Origin: Candidatus Collierbacteria bacterium GW2011_GWB1_44_6
GTDB taxonomy: Bacteria; Patescibacteriota; Microgenomatia; UBA1400; MFAQ01
Reading direction: 5' to 3'
Length of the DNA: 26,681 bases
Assembly (NCBI GenBank): GCA_000998025.1
Contig: LCJG01000012.1
Span: 1-26,681 of the forward strand
Positions 23,421 to 26,681 of this stretch are shown piece by piece. Each line of letters opens with the position of its first letter. Position 1 is the first letter of the stretch. The position numbers and the translations under genes were made by a program. The notes beneath the pieces were generated by a model, which saw nothing but the letters and a program-made list of their open reading frames with translations, was not told where the DNA came from and did no database searches.

Positions 23421-23925
23421 CGTATCGAACAGTGTCAGAAGTTTTGCTGGCGGAAATAGTGACAGTGGACTCACCTTTGGTTTTGACAGAGTAGATGGTC
23501 TCGTCGCCAACTCTGGGAGAAAGATAGATCTGGCTGGTGAGCTTTATATCTGGATCGGTTACTGCGATTTCCGTTTGGCCGGCGGGGATCTGGGCGACTT
23601 TGTCGATGATGTTACTGCCTCCTGCGGGCGTAATGTTGGTGGGTGAAGATGCCGAAGAATCACTGGGGGCGGCAATGATGGGACTGTTGCTTGCTGCTAG
23701 AGTGGGTGTCACGGTGATCACCGCCGGTGCTGGTGAGGGAGTGACGGCAGACAAAACGCCATGGGGTAGCGGAGAGATGAGTGTGCCGGTGGGCTGAGAA
23801 GTAAGGTATCCAAGGACTATGAGTGTGGTGGGGATGAAGAAAAAGGCACAAGATGCCACAACGATGGCTATAGAAAGCCTAGCCTGGTTCTTAGGTTCTT
23901 TGGCGCTAGTAAACTCGATGGTCAC
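23395..23925 (-). CDS. Membrane-anchored extracytoplasmic protein, unknown function
   Basis: 176 residues from GTG 23925. A short cytoplasmic N-terminus, one membrane helix (about 17-42, IAIVVASCAFFFIPTTLIVLGYL), a long Pro/Ser/Thr/Ala linker (about 43-100) and a C-terminal beta domain (about 108-176: IPAGQTEIAVTDPDIKLTSQ, IYLSPRVGDETIYSVKTKG, then VDYHIV). This beta domain resembles ones I associate with the ends of Patescibacteria surface proteins. No catalytic motif. It precedes the ligase/TPR gene, whose promoter lies inside this gene's 3' end, and may be part of the same envelope function. Confidence 0.75.
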   Translation of the reverse strand: MTIEFTSAKEPKNQARLSIAIVVASCAFFFIPTTLIVLGYLTSQPTGTLISPLPHGVLSAVTPSPAPAVITVTPTLAASNSPIIAAPSDSSASSPTNITPAGGSNIIDKVAQIPAGQTEIAVTDPDIKLTSQIYLSPRVGDETIYSVKTKGESTVTISASKTSDTVRYVDYHIVSP

Positions 23926-23931
23926 AGCTTA

Positions 23932-23960
23932 AGTATAGAACAGCGAAGAGGCTTGTGCAA
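23932..23960 (-). promoter_or_regulatory. Promoter of the anchored protein gene, leaderless position
   Basis: On the minus strand TTGCAC (23955-23960), 17-base spacer, TATACT (23932-23937), 6 bases to GTG 23925. No Shine-Dalgarno. Confidence 0.78.
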
Positions 23961-23996
23961 ATGTAACCTTATAGCGCATAAGAGCAGTATATAAGA

Positions 23997-24002
23997 TAAA
24001 AT
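23997..24002 (+). promoter_or_regulatory. -10 box of the transglutaminase-like gene, leaderless position
   Basis: TAAAAT, 7 bases before ATG 24010; no convincing -35 and no Shine-Dalgarno. Confidence 0.5.
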
Positions 24003-24009
24003 ACATCCC

Positions 24010-25581
24010 ATGGAACTGGATCCAAGAAAATCACTTTTCTACTCAGACGAATTATCTCTGCCTGTAGGCTCTGAAGCGGATGAGGCCGTGCTCTGCAGGG
24101 AAACTGTTATCAGAAGTGGCAAAGTATCAATTGTTTCTTTACCTGGTCTAAATAGAGACATGGCGGAGTATTTTGATGGCTTGGAGTGCTGGCGCCGGGA
24201 ACCGTTGCCTGAGCTAGAAATCATCGTAGCCGATGAAAATCCTGAAGGCCTAAGTGCCTTTTATTCCAGTGAGAAAGGGAGAAAAAAAATTTGGCGGATG
24301 TTGGTTGAGGCGGCAGAAAAACTTTCAAGTGAGAGCGGGGAAGAAATGGACCCTGAAATACTGACACCATATCAAGCGATTACTTTGATTCAAGAAGTGA
24401 TGAAGCAGAGGATGAACTATGAATACCTTATTGTGGGAGATGGCATGGAGTCATATATTGAGAGTGGAAAAGCTGATAAGACTGCCAGACCAGACTTGGT
24501 GGAGTTGTTTAAAAAGGAACCCAATGAATTCAAGAAGAAAGCGTTTAAATATGGAAGACAGGTAGATCGGCAAACCGCTGACCAAATAATGGAGAATGGT
24601 TATGCAGTGTGTAGACATATTGCCGCCGCTGCTTCAGCGGTATATTTCATTTTAAAAGAAAACCAAAGAGGAATTTTACTAAATGGTTCATATCTGATTT
24701 ATCACGGTGAAAATGCGGGCAACCAAAGAATGTTGGGGGTAGAAGGTCGGCATTCTTACAACATTTTTGTGGTGACTTCACCGACGGGAGAGATAGCTAT
24801 GTCAGTCGTCGATCCTACTTGGTTATTAAATAACCATGATGTCTTTGACTATACATGGAAGAGAATTTCTCAAACCTGTTCATTTCTATCAGAGTACGGC
24901 ATGTTCTTTCTGGAAGACTGCGAAGAGGTTGGGGATGATTTGGCGATGAAGGCGGTGAATAGGCTTTGTAAATTTTTCGAGAAAAATAAGCCATACAGGT
25001 ACGCGGGTAAGGAAAATGAGGAGATTTATTTATTGGACGTACTCCCTGACTTGATTAGTTTGATAGGTCAGACAGCGACCGGAAAGAAACAGGGGATCCT
25101 TTTTATCCTGAGAAGTTACCTGAAAGACTTTGATATTACTCGCGAAGAAGTTGTGGCCAATGCTATTAGAACTGCCCCCTTTAGTTTTGAGGCGAACGAT
25201 GGAAAAAGGTATATGTATATAGAGAGAATATACGATGTAAACCAAGAACTTAGGGCGTTGGACTTTTCAAAAGAAATGGATTTTCCTATGTCAATAATTG
25301 GAGAATATCTCGGAAATACCATGACCTATTTTAATGCTAAGAGGCTGTCGTATTTGGTTAATAATATCGGAAATTTGGATGATGGTGATATGGATAACCT
25401 GGAGTTGGTTGGGCACTATCTCCGGTACTGTGTTTGTCAGCGGATAGTCCTGGAAGATAAGGAACAACTAAATATTGTCGAAAAGGCTATTAAACTGGCC
25501 AGAAAACACAACCTTAGTGTGAATTGGTTGCTGCGATGGGAAGAAAAGTATCGGGAATTTTTGACTAAGCGGGCAATATAG
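24010..25581 (+). CDS. Transglutaminase-like cysteine protease-fold protein, unknown role
   Basis: 523 residues, no signal peptide or membrane helix, so probably cytoplasmic. The middle part fits a transglutaminase-type Cys-His-Asp triad: GYAVCRHIAAAASAVY (C201), GRHSYNIFVV (H248) and SVVDPTW (D268), with family-typical spacing and the D-P-T-W ending. The N-terminal 130 residues and the C-terminal 220 residues (mostly helical, with RIYDVNQELRALDF and LSVNWLLRWEEKYREF) have no match I recognise. Transglutaminase-fold proteins of bacteria are mostly peptidases or amide hydrolases. The dprA promoter lies in this gene's 3' end, so the two are neighbours, not clearly an operon. Confidence 0.75.
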   Translation: MELDPRKSLFYSDELSLPVGSEADEAVLCRETVIRSGKVSIVSLPGLNRDMAEYFDGLECWRREPLPELEIIVADENPEGLSAFYSSEKGRKKIWRMLVEAAEKLSSESGEEMDPEILTPYQAITLIQEVMKQRMNYEYLIVGDGMESYIESGKADKTARPDLVELFKKEPNEFKKKAFKYGRQVDRQTADQIMENGYAVCRHIAAAASAVYFILKENQRGILLNGSYLIYHGENAGNQRMLGVEGRHSYNIFVVTSPTGEIAMSVVDPTWLLNNHDVFDYTWKRISQTCSFLSEYGMFFLEDCEEVGDDLAMKAVNRLCKFFEKNKPYRYAGKENEEIYLLDVLPDLISLIGQTATGKKQGILFILRSYLKDFDITREEVVANAIRTAPFSFEANDGKRYMYIERIYDVNQELRALDFSKEMDFPMSIIGEYLGNTMTYFNAKRLSYLVNNIGNLDDGDMDNLELVGHYLRYCVCQRIVLEDKEQLNIVEKAIKLARKHNLSVNWLLRWEEKYREFLTKRAI

Positions 25582-25590
25582 GAATACAAT
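25561..25590 (+). promoter_or_regulatory. Promoter of dprA, leaderless position
   Basis: TTGACT (25561-25566), 18-base spacer, TACAAT (25585-25590), then six T and ATG 25597. The -35 is inside the last codons of the upstream gene. Confidence 0.75.
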
Positions 25591-25596
25591 TTTTTT

Positions 25597-26433
25597 ATGG
25601 AGCTGATAAGGGAGGGGTGGGGCGCGGATCTAAAGAAAATTAAGCCGGAAGTGAAGAATATTTTTTATAAGGGACAGATAGATTTACTTTTGGACGAGTC
25701 ACCAAAGCTGGCGATTGTGGGATCCAGAAGGATGACTGATTATGGGCAGAGGGTGATAGAGAAGTGGGTGCCTGTATTGGTAGACAAGGGAGTGACAATT
25801 ATTTCTGGGTTTATGTATGGGGTAGATCAAACTGCCCACCGAGTATGTCTCGAAAATGGGGGAAAGACAATTGCGGTACTCGGGTGGGGAATCGATTGGC
25901 CGGTAAAGATGGAAGATGAAGAACTGTATCGGAAGTTGGTAGAAGTTAATAGTTTGATATTGTCGGAATACCCTGAAAAAACCAAACCGGAAAGATGGAT
26001 GTTTCCACAAAGAAATAGGATCGTGGCTGGCATTTCTGATGCGGTACTGGTAGTTGAGGGCTCGGTAAAGTCTGGAAGTATGATAACGGCCAAATTAGCG
26101 AATAAATTTGGCAAAAAACTATTGGCCGTGCCGGGACAGGTGACGAGCAGGGTGGCCGAAGGAACCAATGGACTTATCCGGGACGGAAAAGCTAAAACCG
26201 TGACAAGTGCGGGAGAGGTGTTGCGAGAGATGGGGCTATCTTCCGGACAGTTGAAATTGGAAATGGACGAGATTAAGGATCCAATGATATTGTTGCTGGC
26301 CGACTCAGAGCGGACGGTGGACGAATTATCCCGGCTTCTAAGAATGGAAGTGGCCCAGGTGCTGGGGAAGCTAACTGAGCTGGCTTTGTGTGGGATGGTA
26401 GATGAGTCTGGTGGGAAATATAGACTTATATGA
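25597..26433 (+). CDS. dprA: DNA-processing protein DprA/Smf
   Basis: 278 residues. The Rossmann-like core shows AIVGSRRMTDYG, IISGFMYGVDQTAHR, AVLGWGID, FPQRNRIVAGISDAVLVVEG and GSMITAKLANKFGKKLLAVPG, the DprA series of motifs. A C-terminal winged-helix domain (about 215-278) ends the protein. DprA binds incoming single-stranded DNA and loads RecA. The protein is shorter than DprA with an N-terminal SAM/HhH domain; that extension is missing, so this is a core-plus-winged-helix version. It matches the comEA/comEC locus at the other end of the window. Start fixed by the leaderless promoter. Confidence 0.93.
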   Translation: MELIREGWGADLKKIKPEVKNIFYKGQIDLLLDESPKLAIVGSRRMTDYGQRVIEKWVPVLVDKGVTIISGFMYGVDQTAHRVCLENGGKTIAVLGWGIDWPVKMEDEELYRKLVEVNSLILSEYPEKTKPERWMFPQRNRIVAGISDAVLVVEGSVKSGSMITAKLANKFGKKLLAVPGQVTSRVAEGTNGLIRDGKAKTVTSAGEVLREMGLSSGQLKLEMDEIKDPMILLLADSERTVDELSRLLRMEVAQVLGKLTELALCGMVDESGGKYRLI

Positions 26434-26449
26434 TTATTGTTGAGATAAT
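26421..26449 (+). promoter_or_regulatory. Promoter of the terminal membrane protein gene
   Basis: TAGACT (26421-26426), 17-base spacer, extended -10 TG-A-GATAAT (26441-26449). Predicted leader about 30 bases with GAGGAG (26473-26478), 7 bases before ATG 26486. A TTGACA at 26454 has no matching -10. Confidence 0.5.
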
Positions 26450-26485
26450 AGAGGTTGACAGATCTTTGAAATGAGGAGATAAAAA

Positions 26486-26681
26486 ATGGGAATTTGGAAG
26501 ATACTTGGAGCGATTTTTGTTGTGGCTGGCTGGGTTGGTTTTTCTGTGGCGATTGGGGCGACGTTTGTTTGGTACTATGGAGTACTTGCTTTTATCGCTC
26601 TGGTTGTGGTGATGGCCCTTGACTTTTTGCAGATAAAATTCCTTGGCTATCTTCCGCACATCATTTGGCTTGCGGCTGCCA
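26486..26681 (+). CDS. Membrane protein, 3' end outside the window
   Basis: At least 65 residues, open to the end. It begins MGIWKILGAIFVVAGW and is almost wholly hydrophobic, with two or three membrane helices visible (about 4-30, 32-50, 58 onward) separated by a short DFLQIKF loop. The start is supported by GAGGAG 7 bases upstream. Too short to assign to a family. Confidence 0.65.
   Translation, partial: MGIWKILGAIFVVAGWVGFSVAIGATFVWYYGVLAFIALVVVMALDFLQIKFLGYLPHIIWLAAA

Noticed and set aside
23395..23925. Plus-strand open frames of 78 and 86 residues in this gene
   Set aside because: Antisense to a protein with clear anchor, linker and domain layout and a near-consensus promoter.
26454..26485. 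Promoter with TTGACA at 26454 for the last gene
   Set aside because: No -10 at 16-18 bases; the GATAAT with extended TG upstream gives a leader that includes the Shine-Dalgarno.

Overview
The window looks like a piece of a Candidate Phyla Radiation (Patescibacteria) chromosome, probably from a metagenome. This is inferred from gene content and style: a competence locus with ComEC split into a membrane part and a separate metallo-beta-lactamase part, a minimal DprA, an O-antigen-ligase/TPR membrane protein, a 2396-residue secreted kelch/FN3 protein, tRNAs without encoded CCA, very short intergenic spaces, and many genes whose -10 box lies only 6-8 bases before the start codon. The exact lineage cannot be fixed from this window.

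Layout. 1-1757 (minus): an inverted heptamer repeat, a secreted protein and an upstream sensor-like membrane protein. 1758-2059: divergent intergenic region. 2063-5834 (plus): comEA, comEC membrane part, comEC-type metallo-beta-lactamase and an M16 zinc peptidase, closely packed as an operon. 5836-6010: perfect 81-bp tandem duplication ending in a promoter. 6019-16233 (plus): the giant surface protein, then an ABC ATPase and its MacB/FtsX-type permease, which carries an SH3b-like insertion. 16285-18582 (plus): two RmlC-like cupins and an HD-domain protein. 18633-19832 (minus): three small genes (membrane protein, zinc ribbon, unknown). 19865-21001: two tRNA-Ala genes on opposite strands flanking a vapBC-type toxin-antitoxin pair; the minus-strand tRNA has a 40-bp duplicated 3' flank and nested inverted repeats. 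21008-23925 (minus): a small unknown gene, an O-antigen-ligase/TPR gene broken by a 40-bp imperfect tandem duplication, and an anchored extracytoplasmic protein. 24010-26433 (plus): a transglutaminase-like protein and dprA. 26486-end: a truncated membrane protein.

How it fits together. comEA, comEC, the separate metallo-beta-lactamase and dprA form a DNA-uptake route (periplasmic DNA binding, membrane passage, possible strand processing, RecA loading). The giant propeller protein sits directly upstream of the ATPase/permease pair and may be handled by it, but only proximity supports this. The most general signal is in gene starts. About eleven transcription units have a promoter placed so that the transcript begins at or within a base or two of the start codon (leaderless), while five others have a leader of about 25-30 nt with a Shine-Dalgarno-like sequence. 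No single wholly new defence or metabolic system is evident. The best candidates for novelty are this two-class start architecture, the tRNA-linked repeat element, the giant-protein/ABC locus and the transglutaminase-like protein next to dprA.
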